Origin: Paracoccus sp. TOH | GTDB lineage: Bacteria > Pseudomonadota > Alphaproteobacteria > Rhodobacterales > Rhodobacteraceae | DNA: 64,000 nucleotides | NCBI RefSeq assembly: GCF_030388245.1 | Contig: NZ_CP098362.1 | Span: 1 to 64,000 of the forward strand | Direction of reading: 5' to 3' | Shown here: positions 8,431 through 18,274 of the stretch, piece by piece | How positions within the stretch are numbered: position 1 is the first letter of the stretch | How the letters are laid out: every line of letters begins with the position of its first letter | Notes under the pieces: model-generated | Told to the model about the DNA's origin: nothing | Seen by the model: only the letters and a program-made list of their open reading frames with translations | Database searches by the model: none | Translations under genes and position numbers: made by a program

Positions 8431-9980
8431 GCGGACCTCTCTGGCGTGATGGGGGCGAAATCGGCGCTGGCGGTAAAGCGGATGCGGGCGCCGGGCGGGA
8501 TCTGCCCGGCCAGGTCCAGCGCCTCGGGGCGCAGGGTGGCGATGACCGGATAGCCACCGGTCAGCGGATGGTCGGCCAGGAACAGCACCGGCTGGCCGGA
8601 ATGCGGGATCTGGACGGCACCGGTCTCGGTCCCTTCCGAGGGCAGTTCCGCGCTGTCCTCGCGCGTCACCGCATCGCCCTGCAGGCGGATGCCGACGCGC
8701 GAGCTTTGCGGCGTCACCAGCCATTCCTGCGTCAGGAAATGCCGCACCATGTCCGGCGTGAACCAGTCGGTGCGGGGCCCCAGCGTCACGGGCAGGTCCA
8801 CCAGATCGCCGGGTTTCGGCAGCGCCGGTTCAGGCTCCGGCGCGGCCGCCGCGACAGCGGGACGGTGCGCGGCGGCCAGCACCGCGCCCGCCGCGACCGG
8901 ATCGGGGCCGACATGGGCCAGCGTATCGGTGGCGGCCGAGCCCAGAACCGGCGCGACCCGGAAGCCGCCGCGCAGGGCAAGATAGCTGCGCATGCCCGCG
9001 CCGGGCGGGTCGATGGCGATCTCGTCGCCCGCATCCACCGCGAAAGCCGCGCCGCGCGGGATGGCATGGCCGGCGACGCTGGCCTGCGCCGCGCCGGTCA
9101 GGGCGAGGGTCATCGGCTGGTCGGCCCGCAGCCGCACCGGGCCCAGGGTGATCTCCAGCACCGGCGCGTCCGAAGGGTTGCCGGCGGCGCGATTGGCCCG
9201 GCGCGCCGCGCCCAGGTCCAGCGCCCCCGAGACCGAGACGCCCTGCCCGCCCTGCCCCGGCCGCCCCTCGTCCTGAAAGACGACGGGAAAGGCGGTGGCC
9301 AGCACGCGCAACCCGCTTTCGGGCTGCGGCTGCGGGATGGCGGCCGAGGGGCGAATGTCGGCCTTGCGCGCGACGAAGCGGCAGCGCATGCCGGGGCGCA
9401 GCAGCGCCGGCGGGTCGCGGGACAGATCCCACATCGGCACCTCGGTGCGGCCGATCAGCTGCCAGCCGCCGGGGGTCTCTTGCGGATAGACGCCGCAGAA
9501 GCGCCCGGCCAGCGCCACCGACCCCGCCGGGATTCGGGTGCGCGGCGCCGGGCGGCGCGGCAGGTCGAAACGCACATCGTCGCAGGTCATATAGGCGAAA
9601 CCGGGCGCAAAGCCGCAAAAGGCCACCTGCCAGGTGGTTTCCTGATGGGCGGCGATTACCTCGGCCTCGGTCAGGCCCATATGGGCGGCGACATCGGCCA
9701 GATCCTCGCCGTCATAGGTCACCGGCAGTTCGACGGTTTCGCTGGCGCGCGCATTGGGCGGGGTGCCGGGGGCGGGTTGGCGGGCCAGAACCGCGCCGGC
9801 CAGCCAGCCGTCGGCGGCAGTGCCCGGCGCAGTGCGGATCATCAGCGTGCGCGCCGCCGGGACGATCTCGGAAACGCCCGGCACCGGATCGGCCAAGAGC
9901 GCGTCGAACAGCGCCAGCGTCTGGTCCAGATCGTCCAGTTCAGCCAGCAGGGTGCGGGGTCCGATAGGCAGAAACCGCAT
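8427..9980 (-). CDS. pxpBC: 5-oxoprolinase subunits B and C fused (KipI-KipA type)
   Basis: A 517-residue fusion. Residues 1 to about 215 are PxpB/KipI-like, with the conserved GFAPGFAYM and [11 protein letters not shown] regions. Residues from about 220 are PxpC/KipA-like, with a [10 protein letters not shown] segment followed by the RANRAAGN region. With PxpA these subunits form the ATP-dependent enzyme that opens 5-oxoproline to glutamate. I chose the ATG at 9980, two bases after the stop of the upstream DUF1445 gene, because it begins directly at the PxpB domain. Separate B and C genes are common elsewhere; here they are fused. Confidence 0.88.
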   Translation of the reverse strand: MRFLPIGPRTLLAELDDLDQTLALFDALLADPVPGVSEIVPAARTLMIRTAPGTAADGWLAGAVLARQPAPGTPPNARASETVELPVTYDGEDLADVAAHMGLTEAEVIAAHQETTWQVAFCGFAPGFAYMTCDDVRFDLPRRPAPRTRIPAGSVALAGRFCGVYPQETPGGWQLIGRTEVPMWDLSRDPPALLRPGMRCRFVARKADIRPSAAIPQPQPESGLRVLATAFPVVFQDEGRPGQGGQGVSVSGALDLGAARRANRAAGNPSDAPVLEITLGPVRLRADQPMTLALTGAAQASVAGHAIPRGAAFAVDAGDEIAIDPPGAGMRSYLALRGGFRVAPVLGSAATDTLAHVGPDPVAAGAVLAAAHRPAVAAAAPEPEPALPKPGDLVDLPVTLGPRTDWFTPDMVRHFLTQEWLVTPQSSRVGIRLQGDAVTREDSAELPSEGTETGAVQIPHSGQPVLFLADHPLTGGYPVIATLRPEALDLAGQIPPGARIRFTASADFAPITPERSA

Positions 9981-9982
9981 GG

Positions 9983-10774
9983 TCACACCTGCCAATGCGT
10001 GTCGGGCACGTCGGTGATAAACATGTAGCCCGGCGCATGGGTGATGGCGAAGGGCGGTTTCGAGGCCATCAGCGCCGCCTGCGGGGTCACGCCGCAGGCC
10101 CAGAACACCGGCACCTCGCCCGGCCGGATCTGCACCGGGTCGCCGAAATCGGGGCGCATGAGGTCGGCGATGCCCAGGGCCTCGGGCGCGCCGATATGCA
10201 CCGGGGCGCCGTGGACCGCAGGCGTGCGGCCCGAGATCATCGCCGCCTCGGCCACCCGCCCGGCCGGGATCGGGCGCATCGAGACCACCATCTTGCCATG
10301 CAGCCGCCCCGCCGGCCGGCAGTCGCGGTCGGTCAGGAACATCGGCACGTTGCAGCCTTCGGCGATGTGGCGCATCTCGATCCCCGCCTGCTGCAGGGGC
10401 GTCTCGAAGGTGAAGGAGCAGCCGATCAGGAAGATCACCAGATCGGGATGCTCGGCCCAGGCGGCGGTGGCGTCGGGGGTCTCCTCGGCCAGCACGCCAT
10501 CGCGCCAGATGCGATAAAGCGGGATGTCGGTGCGCAGGTCGGCCTCGGGCGCAAGCGCGGTGCGGTGGCTGCCGGGGTCGGTCACGTCCAGCACCGGGCA
10601 TGGTTTCGGGTTGCGTTGCGCGTAAAGCAGGAAATCCCAGGCCCAATCCTTGGGCAGCGAGATCATGTTGCACTGGGTGAAGCCCGGCGCCATGCCGGCG
10701 GTGGGGCGCGGAGCGCCTTCGCGGCAGGCCAGGCGGGCGGCGCGGGCCGATGCGGGATCGGGCAGCAGGGTCAT
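9983..10774 (-). CDS. DUF1445 / YcsI family protein, putative hydro-lyase
   Basis: A 263-residue protein of the DUF1445 family, annotated in databases as putative hydro-lyase (Bacillus YcsI). It contains the conserved [34 protein letters not shown] and [11 protein letters not shown] segments. A mammalian relative acts on D-glutamate/5-oxoproline, which fits the operon. It overlaps the end of pxpA by 4 nt and is 2 nt from pxpBC, so tight translational coupling is likely. The exact substrate is not known from sequence. Confidence 0.85.
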   Translation of the reverse strand: MTLLPDPASARAARLACREGAPRPTAGMAPGFTQCNMISLPKDWAWDFLLYAQRNPKPCPVLDVTDPGSHRTALAPEADLRTDIPLYRIWRDGVLAEETPDATAAWAEHPDLVIFLIGCSFTFETPLQQAGIEMRHIAEGCNVPMFLTDRDCRPAGRLHGKMVVSMRPIPAGRVAEAAMISGRTPAVHGAPVHIGAPEALGIADLMRPDFGDPVQIRPGEVPVFWACGVTPQAALMASKPPFAITHAPGYMFITDVPDTHWQV

Positions 10775-11544
10775 GCCGCGCCCCCCGTGGCCGGGGCGAT
10801 GGCGATGCCGCCCGCCAGCAGCGCCTCGCGGATGCGGGCGGCCATGGCGACGGCGCCGGGGCTGTCGCCATGCACGCAGATGCTGTCGGCCCGAAGCCGC
10901 AGGGTCGAGCCGTCGGCCGCCTCGATCTCGCCCTCGGTCGCCAGGCGCAGCATGCGGGCGGCGACGGCCTCGGGGTCGTGCAGCACCGCGCCGGCCTCGC
11001 GGCGCGAAACCAGCTGGCCGTCGGGACGATAGGCGCGGTCGGCGAAGGCCTCGGCGATGGTGGGCAGGCCGGCCTCGGCCGCTTGCCGCAGGATCTGCGT
11101 CCCGGCCAGGCCCATCATGGCCAGCGCGGGATCGACGGCCCTGATGCCCTCGATCACCGCCGCGCCCTGTTTCGGGTCCACGGCGATGGTGTTGTAAAGC
11201 GCGCCATGCGGCTTGACATAGCGGACGCGGGTGCCGGCGCTGGCGCAGATGCCTTGCAGCGCGCCGATCTGATAGATCACGTCCGCGACCAGCTCGGCAT
11301 GGGTCACGTCCATCGGCCGACGGCCGAAGCCCACCCGGTCGGGATAGGAGACATGCGCGCCGACCGCCACGCCCCGCGCCGCCGCCTCGCGCACGGTGGC
11401 CAGGATGGTCAGCGGGTCGCCGGCATGAAAGCCGCAGGCGACGTTGGCCGAGCTGACGATGCCCAGCATGGTGGCGTCGTCGCCCATCGTCCAGGCGCCA
11501 TAGCCCTCGCCCAGGTCGCTGTTCAGGTCGATGTTGCGGGTCAT
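10771..11544 (-). CDS. pxpA: 5-oxoprolinase subunit A (LamB/YcsF family)
   Basis: A 257-residue LamB/YcsF-type TIM-barrel-like hydrolase. It starts with the family signature NSDLGEGYG, followed by [23 protein letters not shown] and VKPHGALYN, which hold metal or substrate residues. It opens 5-oxoproline with PxpBC at the cost of ATP. The start at 11544 has a GGAGG ribosome site five bases upstream. It lies 68 bp downstream of the NRAMP-like gene and overlaps DUF1445. Confidence 0.93.
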   Translation of the reverse strand: MTRNIDLNSDLGEGYGAWTMGDDATMLGIVSSANVACGFHAGDPLTILATVREAAARGVAVGAHVSYPDRVGFGRRPMDVTHAELVADVIYQIGALQGICASAGTRVRYVKPHGALYNTIAVDPKQGAAVIEGIRAVDPALAMMGLAGTQILRQAAEAGLPTIAEAFADRAYRPDGQLVSRREAGAVLHDPEAVAARMLRLATEGEIEAADGSTLRLRADSICVHGDSPGAVAMAARIREALLAGGIAIAPATGGAA

Positions 11545-11612
11545 GTGTTCCTCCGGGACGTTGGGGCGGGGATTGGGCGGCGGGCCCGCGGGGGGCCTGC
11601 CGCGATCATGGC

Positions 11613-12848
11613 TCAGGCGCCCAGGAAGGCAAAGATCGGGCCGATGGAATTGATGCCCATGTACCAGGTCAGCGCACAGATCACGGCGCTGGCGATCAGC
11701 AGCGGCCGGTTGTAGACATGGCCGCCCATCAGGTCGGCCCGCGCGAAGCCTACATAGGTGAAGATGGTCAGACCGATGGGCAGGATCAGCCCGTTGAAGC
11801 CGCCGACGAAGACCAGGATGGCGGCCGGCGCCGTCCCCAGCGACAGATAGACAGCCAGCGAGATGGCGATGAAGATCACCGTCGCGATGTTGCGGTCCCG
11901 GTCGCCCATGGACCGGAAGGCGACCAGAAAGCTGACCGAGGTATAGGCCGCGCCGATGACCGAGGTGATGGCGGCGGCCCAGAAGATCAGGCCGAAGATC
12001 CGCATGCCCCATTCGCCCAGCACCACGGCAAAGGCCTGCGCGGCAGGGTTCGCGGCCTGGCCCGACAGGTCCAGCGTCACGCCCGAGGCGACGACGCCCA
12101 GGATGGCCAGGAACAGGATGAAGCGCATGACTCCGGTGACCGCGATCCCGGTCAGCGAGGCGCGGGTGACGGCGGCAAGATTGTGCTCTCCCACCAGCCC
12201 CTTGTCGAGCAGCCGATGCGCGCCGGAATAGGTGATGTAGCCGCCGACGGTGCCGCCGACGATGGTGGTGATGGTGGCGAAATCGACGATCTCGGGCAGC
12301 ACCATCTGCCGCAGCGCATCCCCCACCGGCGGGTTCGAGACGAAGGCCACGACCAGCGTCATGGCGATCATCAGCAGCCCCAGCCCGATCAGCGCGCGGT
12401 CGAGCAGCAGCCCGGCCCGGCGCGACAGGAAGATGCCGATGGCCAGAGCGGCCGAAAACGCGCCGCCGATCTTGGGATCAAGCCCGAACATGGCGTTGAG
12501 GCCCAGCCCCGCGCCGGCGATGTTGCCGATGTTGAAGGCCAGCCCGCCGACCAGCACCAGCACCGCCAGCAGATAGCCGGCGCCGGGAATGGCGGCGTTG
12601 GCGGTGTCCGAGGCATTGCGCCGCGTCAGCGCGGTGATGCGCCAGATGTTGAGCTGCACCACGAAGTCGATGACGATCGAGGCCAGGATGGCAAAGGCGA
12701 ATGCCGCGCCCAGCTTGGCGGTGAAGGTCGCGGTCTGGGTGATGAAGCCGGGTCCGATGGCCGAGGTCGCCATCAGGAAGATCGCCGCCATGAAACCACC
12801 GCGCGCGGCGGCCGTGGCGGCAGAGGGGGAGGTGACGGGTTCGGCCAT
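11613..12848 (-). CDS. NRAMP-family membrane transporter lacking the metal-binding DPGN motif
   Basis: A 411-residue protein with about 11 membrane helices and the NRAMP fold. The first helix has GPGF (32-35), as in NRAMP. Where metal transporters have DPGN about seven residues later, this protein has TAKL (43-46). That removes the Asp and Asn metal ligands. It resembles Bacillus YcsG, which is encoded with ycsF/ycsI/kipIA. I infer uptake of an organic substrate such as 5-oxoproline rather than Mn2+. The start at 12848 has an AGGAG ribosome site; the upstream frame adds only a low-complexity leader. Confidence 0.85.
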   Translation of the reverse strand: MAEPVTSPSAATAAARGGFMAAIFLMATSAIGPGFITQTATFTAKLGAAFAFAILASIVIDFVVQLNIWRITALTRRNASDTANAAIPGAGYLLAVLVLVGGLAFNIGNIAGAGLGLNAMFGLDPKIGGAFSAALAIGIFLSRRAGLLLDRALIGLGLLMIAMTLVVAFVSNPPVGDALRQMVLPEIVDFATITTIVGGTVGGYITYSGAHRLLDKGLVGEHNLAAVTRASLTGIAVTGVMRFILFLAILGVVASGVTLDLSGQAANPAAQAFAVVLGEWGMRIFGLIFWAAAITSVIGAAYTSVSFLVAFRSMGDRDRNIATVIFIAISLAVYLSLGTAPAAILVFVGGFNGLILPIGLTIFTYVGFARADLMGGHVYNRPLLIASAVICALTWYMGINSIGPIFAFLGA

Positions 12849-12949
12849 CGATCTGCTCCTGCTGCAAGGGTGGGGTGCGTCTTGGGAATGGCTCGACTGT
12901 GAATACAACAAGACAATCCGTCAACGATAATTTGACAGAATTGCATGAA

Positions 12950-12960
12950 TTGTTGAACAA
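12950..12960. promoter_or_regulatory. Likely GntR operator, TTGTT-G-AACAA palindrome
   Basis: A perfect 11-bp palindrome in the 302-bp gap between the NRAMP gene and gntR. FCD-type GntR regulators commonly bind TTGT-ACAA-like palindromes. The region around 12895-12975 is AT-rich compared with the genes and probably also holds both promoters. The rest of the gap towards 13150 is GC-rich, with no clear gene. Confidence 0.5.
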
Positions 12961-13150
12961 CATACCAGCAAAGAAGGGATAATCTGCTCGGATCATGGGC
13001 AATGTCGCGGCGGCCTGCGGGCTTTGCCGGCAGGACGGGCCCGTGCCAGGGGTCGGGAAAGCCGGCGAATCGGTGACGGCGCCTTGCCTGCCCCCGGCCT
13101 CTCGGCCAAGATCGCCCGACCCGACGCCCGCCCAGGAAGGAACAGCCGCA

Positions 13151-13831
13151 ATGGCGGAAACCCGCGCCCGCGCCCCCAGCCCCGTCCCCAGCCCTGCCGC
13201 CGGCCTCGCCGAAGGCATTGCCGCCCGGCTGCGCGACCAGGTCACCGGCGGCGCGCTGGTGCCCGGCCAGCGCCTGTCCGAGGCGCGGCTGGCGGCCGAG
13301 CTGGACATTTCGCGCAACACCCTGCGCGAGGTGTTCCGCCTGCTCACGCGCGAGGGCATCCTGCGGCACGAGCCGAACCGCGGCGTTTTCGTCGCCGTGC
13401 CCTCGATGGCCTCGATCCTCGACATCTATCGGGTGCGGCGGCTGATCGAGGTGCCGGCGCTGGCGCAGGCCTGGCCCGGCCATGCCGCCACCGCGCGGAT
13501 GCGCGCCGCCGTCGCCCGCGCCTCGGAATTGCAGCGCATCCCCGACTGGCGCGGCGTCGGCAGCGCCAACATGGAATTCCACGCCGCCATCGTGGCGCTG
13601 ACCGACAGCCCGCGGCTGACGCAGTTCTTCACCCAGATCATCGCCGAACTGCGGCTGGCCTTCGGCCTGCTCGACAGCCCCGAGCTGCTGCACCGCCCCT
13701 ATATCCCCCGCAATGCCGAGATTCTGGGCAAGCTGGAGGCCGGCGACCCGGCCGGCGCGGCCCGCATGCTCGAGGATTATCTGAACCAGTCCGAACGGGC
13801 CGTGCTGGAAGCCTTCGCCCGGCTGGGCTGA
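13151..13831 (+). CDS. GntR family regulator, FadR/FCD subfamily
   Basis: A 226-residue regulator. The N-terminal winged helix (about 20-85) has the typical GQRLSEARLAAELDISRNTLREVFRLL helix-turn-helix region. The C-terminal helical FCD domain (about 95-215) contains the NMEFHAAIVAL metal/ligand segment. I chose the ATG at 13151 because of the AGGAAGGA ribosome site just before it; an upstream in-frame ATG at 12995 would add a proline-rich leader without support. It is divergent from the 5-oxoproline operon and is its probable regulator, perhaps sensing 5-oxoproline or a related acid. Confidence 0.88.
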   Translation: MAETRARAPSPVPSPAAGLAEGIAARLRDQVTGGALVPGQRLSEARLAAELDISRNTLREVFRLLTREGILRHEPNRGVFVAVPSMASILDIYRVRRLIEVPALAQAWPGHAATARMRAAVARASELQRIPDWRGVGSANMEFHAAIVALTDSPRLTQFFTQIIAELRLAFGLLDSPELLHRPYIPRNAEILGKLEAGDPAGAARMLEDYLNQSERAVLEAFARLG

Positions 13832-13935
13832 GCCCTTGGCCATCAGCCTTTCCGGGGACTTGCGACCTGTCCGTTCCTGCGACAATTAAGCGCATTGGAA
13901 GCCCGTTTTGCGGGCACGCGCGAAGGACAGACCAG

Positions 13936-15120
13936 ATGACCAGACCGGCCGGCGCCGTGCTGCGCCAGATCACGCAGGCGCTTGGTCCGGCGATCGCGCC
14001 CGGCTCGCCGCGCGAGGCGCTGCGGGCCGGGATCGGCGCGCTGGTGGGGCTGGGCGTTTCGGGCCTGTTCCTGCTGTCGCCCTCGGCCGACCTGCGGCTG
14101 GGGCTGTATCTGATCGCACCCTTCGGCGCGACCTCGGTGCTGGTCTTCGCGGTGCCGAACAGCCCGCTGGCGCAGCCCTGGTCGGCGGTGGTCGGCAATA
14201 CCATCGCCGCCACGGTCGGCGTGCTGGCTTGCCGGATGACCCCGAATTCGGCGCTTTGCGTGGCGCTGGCGGTCGCCATCACCATCGCGGCGATGATCCT
14301 GCTGCGCGCCGTGCATCCGCCGGCCGGCGCGGTCGCCATGACCGCGGCGCTGAACCCCGACGCGATCCGCGCGCTTAGCTTTCATTTCGTCCTGGCGCCG
14401 GTGCTGACCGGCACGCTGGCGCTGGTCGGCTTCGCGATGATCTATGCCCGGCTGACCGGACGCCGCTATCCCTTCCGCCAGTTCGACGAGCCTGGACCGC
14501 ACGGCACCGCCGACCATCCGGCGATGGAACGGCTGGGCCTGTCCAAGGACGAGCTGACCGAGATCCTGCAGCGCTATCGCCAGTCGCTGAACCTCGGGGT
14601 CGAGGATCTGGCCCGGCTGATCGGCGCCGCCGAATTGCAGGCCGCCACCCACCGCACCGGGCCGCTGACCGCGGCGGACGTGATGTCGCGCGATCTGGTC
14701 ACCGTCGGCCCGCAGTCCCGGCTGGCGCGGGTCGCCGACATCTTCCGCCGGCACGGTTTCACCTCGTTGCCGGTGGTCGAGAACGGCGACCAGTTTCTGG
14801 GCGTGATCTTCCAGCTGCACCTGATCCGCCGCGCCCGCGACGACGCCTTCCGCCATGACCGCCGCTTTTCCGTCGCCATGTCCGAGCTGCTGAATACCAA
14901 GCCCGGCGCACCGACGCGCGCGCGCGAGATCATGCAGACCGATCCGCCGCATGTCGCGCCCGACACGCCCATCGGGGCGCTGCTGCCGATGCTGGCCTCG
15001 GGCGAATGCGACGCGGTGCCGGTGCTGGACGGGCCGCGCATCGTCGGCATCGTCACGCAGACCGACCTGCTATCGGCCCTGGCTCGGCAAAGCCTGCGGC
15101 AGGACCTGCCCACAGCCTGA
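13936..15120 (+). CDS. HPP family membrane protein with CBS domain pair
   Basis: A 394-residue protein. Residues about 20-180 form an HPP domain of four membrane helices with the naming HPPAGA motif and an APFGATSVLVF segment. From about 245 a pair of CBS domains follows, beginning TAADVMSRDLVTV and ending VPVLDGPRIVGIVTQTDLL. HPP proteins are integral membrane proteins; some plant and cyanobacterial members take part in nitrite transport. CBS pairs usually sense adenine nucleotides. An AAGGA ribosome site precedes the ATG. It appears to be a single-gene unit. Confidence 0.85.
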   Translation: MTRPAGAVLRQITQALGPAIAPGSPREALRAGIGALVGLGVSGLFLLSPSADLRLGLYLIAPFGATSVLVFAVPNSPLAQPWSAVVGNTIAATVGVLACRMTPNSALCVALAVAITIAAMILLRAVHPPAGAVAMTAALNPDAIRALSFHFVLAPVLTGTLALVGFAMIYARLTGRRYPFRQFDEPGPHGTADHPAMERLGLSKDELTEILQRYRQSLNLGVEDLARLIGAAELQAATHRTGPLTAADVMSRDLVTVGPQSRLARVADIFRRHGFTSLPVVENGDQFLGVIFQLHLIRRARDDAFRHDRRFSVAMSELLNTKPGAPTRAREIMQTDPPHVAPDTPIGALLPMLASGECDAVPVLDGPRIVGIVTQTDLLSALARQSLRQDLPTA

Positions 15121-15217
15121 CCGCGCCCGGACATGCCGATAACGACAGGCTGCGCCGCATTGCAGAAAGTGCGGCCCCGGGGCTAGGCTCGCCCAACGGA
15201 ACAACCCTGGGGGAATC

Positions 15218-16180
15218 ATGACCCGTCCCACGCTCGGCGCCGTGGCGATCGGCCGCAACGAGGGCGAGCGGCTGAAAGCCTGCCTGCGCTCGCTGGTGCC
15301 GCTTTGCGCGCGGGTGGTCTATGTGGACAGCGGCTCGCGCGACGACAGCGTCGGTTTCGCCCGCAGTCTCGGCGTCACCGTGGTCGAGCTGGACACCTCG
15401 GTTCCCTTCACCGCCGCCCGCGCCCGCAATGCCGGATTCACCGCGCTGCTGGAGGGCGGCGCGCTGGATCTGGTGCAATTCGTCGACGGCGACTGCCGGG
15501 TCGAACCCGGCTGGCTGGAGGCCGGCACCGCCGCCATGCAGGCCGATCCCGGTCTGGGCCTCGTCACCGGCTGGCGGTCCGAGATCCATCCCACGGCCAC
15601 GGTCTATAACCAGATGTGCGAGGTGGACTGGCACCGCCCCGCAGGGCCGATCACCGCCTGCGGCGGCGACATGATGGTGCGCGTCGCCGCTTTCGGCCAG
15701 ATCGGCGGCTTCGACCCGGCGGTGATCGCCGCCGAGGATGACGAATTCTGCCTGCGCCTGGGCAAGGCCGGCTGGAAGCTGCTGCGCCTGCCGGTGCAGA
15801 TGACCTGGCACGATGCCGACATGACCCGCTTTTCCCAATGGTGGCAGCGCACCATCCGCAACGGCCACGGCTTCGCGCAGGTGGGTCGCCTGCACCCGCC
15901 GCATTTCCGGCGCGAGCAGATGCGGGTCTGGCTCTATGGGCTGGCGCTGCCGTTGCTGTTCCTGCTCGGCCTGTTCGCCAGCCCGTGGATTTCCCTTGCC
16001 GTCACGGCGCTTTACACGCTCTCTTTCATCAAGACCCTCAAGGGCCTGAAGGGCCGGCCGATGGCGGGAAAACAGGCCGCGCTGCTGACGCTGGCCAAGA
16101 TACCTAACCTTTTAGGAATGTTGACTTACAGCCGTCGCCGCCGCAATGGCGACGCCATGCGTATTATCGAGTATAAATAG
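15218..16180 (+). CDS. Glycosyltransferase family 2 with C-terminal membrane helices
   Basis: A 320-residue GT-A glycosyltransferase. It opens with AVAIGRNEGERL, has the nucleotide-binding VDSGSRDDS and the metal-binding VDGDCRV (DGD) motifs, and an acidic AAEDDEFCLRL segment that could carry the catalytic base. Two hydrophobic helices near residues 243-275 suggest inner-membrane attachment. The acceptor and sugar are unknown. It ends nine bases before the Gfo/Idh-epimerase fusion gene, with a GGAG ribosome site in between, so the two probably act together in making a surface or secreted glycan. Confidence 0.85.
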   Translation: MTRPTLGAVAIGRNEGERLKACLRSLVPLCARVVYVDSGSRDDSVGFARSLGVTVVELDTSVPFTAARARNAGFTALLEGGALDLVQFVDGDCRVEPGWLEAGTAAMQADPGLGLVTGWRSEIHPTATVYNQMCEVDWHRPAGPITACGGDMMVRVAAFGQIGGFDPAVIAAEDDEFCLRLGKAGWKLLRLPVQMTWHDADMTRFSQWWQRTIRNGHGFAQVGRLHPPHFRREQMRVWLYGLALPLLFLLGLFASPWISLAVTALYTLSFIKTLKGLKGRPMAGKQAALLTLAKIPNLLGMLTYSRRRRNGDAMRIIEYK

Positions 16181-16189
16181 GAGTATGCC

Positions 16190-18274
16190 ATGACCTCGGA
16201 CCTGCGCGTCGGCATTGTCGGCGCCGGCTACATCGCCTCGTGGCATGCCGATGCGATCAAGGCCGCACCGGGCGCGCGGCTGGTCGCGGTCTGCGACCCC
16301 GCCCTTGACGCGGCCGAGGCGCTGGCTTCCAGCCATGGCGTCGCGGCCTTTGCCGATCTGGAGCAGATGATCGCCGCCGGCATCTGCGATGTCGTGCATA
16401 TCCTGACGCCGCCGAACCTGCATCGCGACCTGACGGTGACATGCCTGGGCGCCGGGCTGCATGTGCTGGTCGAGAAACCCGTCGCCCTCTCCGTCGCCGA
16501 GATCGACGAGATGGAGGCCGCGGCCCGGGCCGCCGGCCGGCAGTTCGGCGCCTGCCACAATTTCCTGGGCCTGCCCGGCTATGGCCGGCTCAAGCAGGCG
16601 GTGCAGGCCGGCGATCTGGGCCTGGTCTCGGCCGCGCAGATCAACTGGGCGCTGCCGCTGGTGCCCTTGCGCTCGGGGCCTTACGGGCTGTGGATGCTGC
16701 GGCAGACGCAGAACCTGCTGCTGGAGCTGGGCGCGCATCCCTTCTCGTTCGCGGTGGACCTGTTCGGCCCGCTGGAGGTCGAACATGTCAGCCTGGGCCA
16801 ATGGATCACCCTGCCCGGCGGCGAGCAGCGGCCGCAAAGCTGGCGTATCCTCGCCCGCGCCGGCCAGGTGGACGTGACCATCGCCCTGTCGCTGGTCGAA
16901 ACCTTCGACGACCGCTCGGTCAGCTTGCGCGGCTCCTCGGGCATGGCGCGGCTGGACTATGCGGCCGATGCGCTGGTGGTCACGCGCGACAATACCGCCG
17001 ATCTGGTACTGAACCCGCTGATCAAGGAACTGGGCCGGGCGGGGGGGCATCTGCGCGAGGGAACGCGCAACGCCGTCCGCCAGGCCGCATCGCTGAACCA
17101 GAAAAGCCCCTATGGGCTGAGCTTTCGCGCCACCATCGCGGCCTTTTACGACGGCATCCGCGCCGGGCAACCCGACCCGCGCTTTGCGCCCGCCTCGGCC
17201 CGGGCGGTAATGCAGGGCATCGAGGATGCGCTGGCCCGCCTGCCCGCCCTGCCCGCGGTCCCCGCCCGCCCCGGCGGCACGCCGCAGCCGCGGGTCATGG
17301 TGATCGGCGGCACCGGCTTCATCGGCCGCAACCTGACCCGGCGGCTGGTCGAGCGCGGCCATGACGTGCGCGTGCTGTCGCGCGGCCGCAACGGCCCCTT
17401 TCCCGACATCGCCGACCATGTCGAGACGCTGGGCGTGTCGCTGCGCGACGAGGACGGGCTGGCCCAGGCCATGCAGGGCATGGATTGCGTCTTCAACCTG
17501 GCGAAATCCACCGACAAGAGCTGGCAGGCGGCGCTGGAAAACGACGTGGCCACGACCGAGCGCATCGGCCGCGCCGCGATCCGCGCCGGCATCGGCCGGC
17601 TGGTCCATACTGGCACCATCGCCTCATACGACATGTCCGACCCGGCCCGCACCATCACCGAGGCCAGCGATTTCGGCCAGATGGACAGCCGCAACATCTA
17701 TGCCCGGTCCAAGGCCGAGGGTGAGAAGCGGCTGCTCGCCCTGCAGGCGCAGGGGCTGCGGCTGGTCATCGCCCGGCCCGGCATCGTGCTGGGCGACGGC
17801 GGACCGTTGCAGCATTGGGGCATCGGCCGCTGGCACGGCGCCGGGGCGGTGAGGCTTTGGGGCAACGGCCGCAACATCCTGCCTTTCGTGCTGGCCGACG
17901 ACGTGTCGGACGGGCTGATCGCGATGATGGAGCGCGACGAGGCCATCGGCGAAGGTTTCAACCTGATCGGCGAGCCGATGTTTTCCGGCCGCGACTATTT
18001 CGAGGCCATCCACCGCCGCACCGGGGCACGGCTGAAGGTCAGCGGCTCGAACCTGACGGCGCTTTGGGCCGTCGATGCGGTCAAGCAGGGGCTGAAGCGC
18101 CACGCCCTGCGCCGCAAGGGGGCCGCGCCCGCCTCGCTGGCGGACTGGAAGTCGCGGGGGCATCTGTCGCCCTTCGACAACAGCAAACCCAAACGCCTGC
18201 TGGGCTGGCTGCCCGAGGCCGACCGCGACGCTTTCTGGCGCCGCGCCATCGACGAGGCGCATCTGTTCTGGTGA
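16190..18274 (+). CDS. Gfo/Idh/MocA oxidoreductase fused to NAD-dependent epimerase/dehydratase
   Basis: A 694-residue protein with two nucleotide-binding domains. Residues about 1-355 are Gfo/Idh/MocA-like: GIVGAGYIASWH fold motif, then VEKPVALS with the usual catalytic-region lysine. From about residue 365 an extended SDR (epimerase) begins with GGTGFIGRNLTRRL and has a YARSK motif as the Tyr-Lys pair. No stop or frameshift separates the halves, so it is a true fusion. It likely performs two redox or isomerisation steps on a nucleotide sugar or glycan precursor for the glycosyltransferase just upstream. The substrate cannot be told from sequence. Confidence 0.82.
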   Translation: MTSDLRVGIVGAGYIASWHADAIKAAPGARLVAVCDPALDAAEALASSHGVAAFADLEQMIAAGICDVVHILTPPNLHRDLTVTCLGAGLHVLVEKPVALSVAEIDEMEAAARAAGRQFGACHNFLGLPGYGRLKQAVQAGDLGLVSAAQINWALPLVPLRSGPYGLWMLRQTQNLLLELGAHPFSFAVDLFGPLEVEHVSLGQWITLPGGEQRPQSWRILARAGQVDVTIALSLVETFDDRSVSLRGSSGMARLDYAADALVVTRDNTADLVLNPLIKELGRAGGHLREGTRNAVRQAASLNQKSPYGLSFRATIAAFYDGIRAGQPDPRFAPASARAVMQGIEDALARLPALPAVPARPGGTPQPRVMVIGGTGFIGRNLTRRLVERGHDVRVLSRGRNGPFPDIADHVETLGVSLRDEDGLAQAMQGMDCVFNLAKSTDKSWQAALENDVATTERIGRAAIRAGIGRLVHTGTIASYDMSDPARTITEASDFGQMDSRNIYARSKAEGEKRLLALQAQGLRLVIARPGIVLGDGGPLQHWGIGRWHGAGAVRLWGNGRNILPFVLADDVSDGLIAMMERDEAIGEGFNLIGEPMFSGRDYFEAIHRRTGARLKVSGSNLTALWAVDAVKQGLKRHALRRKGAAPASLADWKSRGHLSPFDNSKPKRLLGWLPEADRDAFWRRAIDEAHLFW

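Noticed and set aside
11613..12848. Manganese transporter MntH
   Set aside because: The DPGN metal motif in the first helix is replaced by TAKL, and the operon is for 5-oxoproline.
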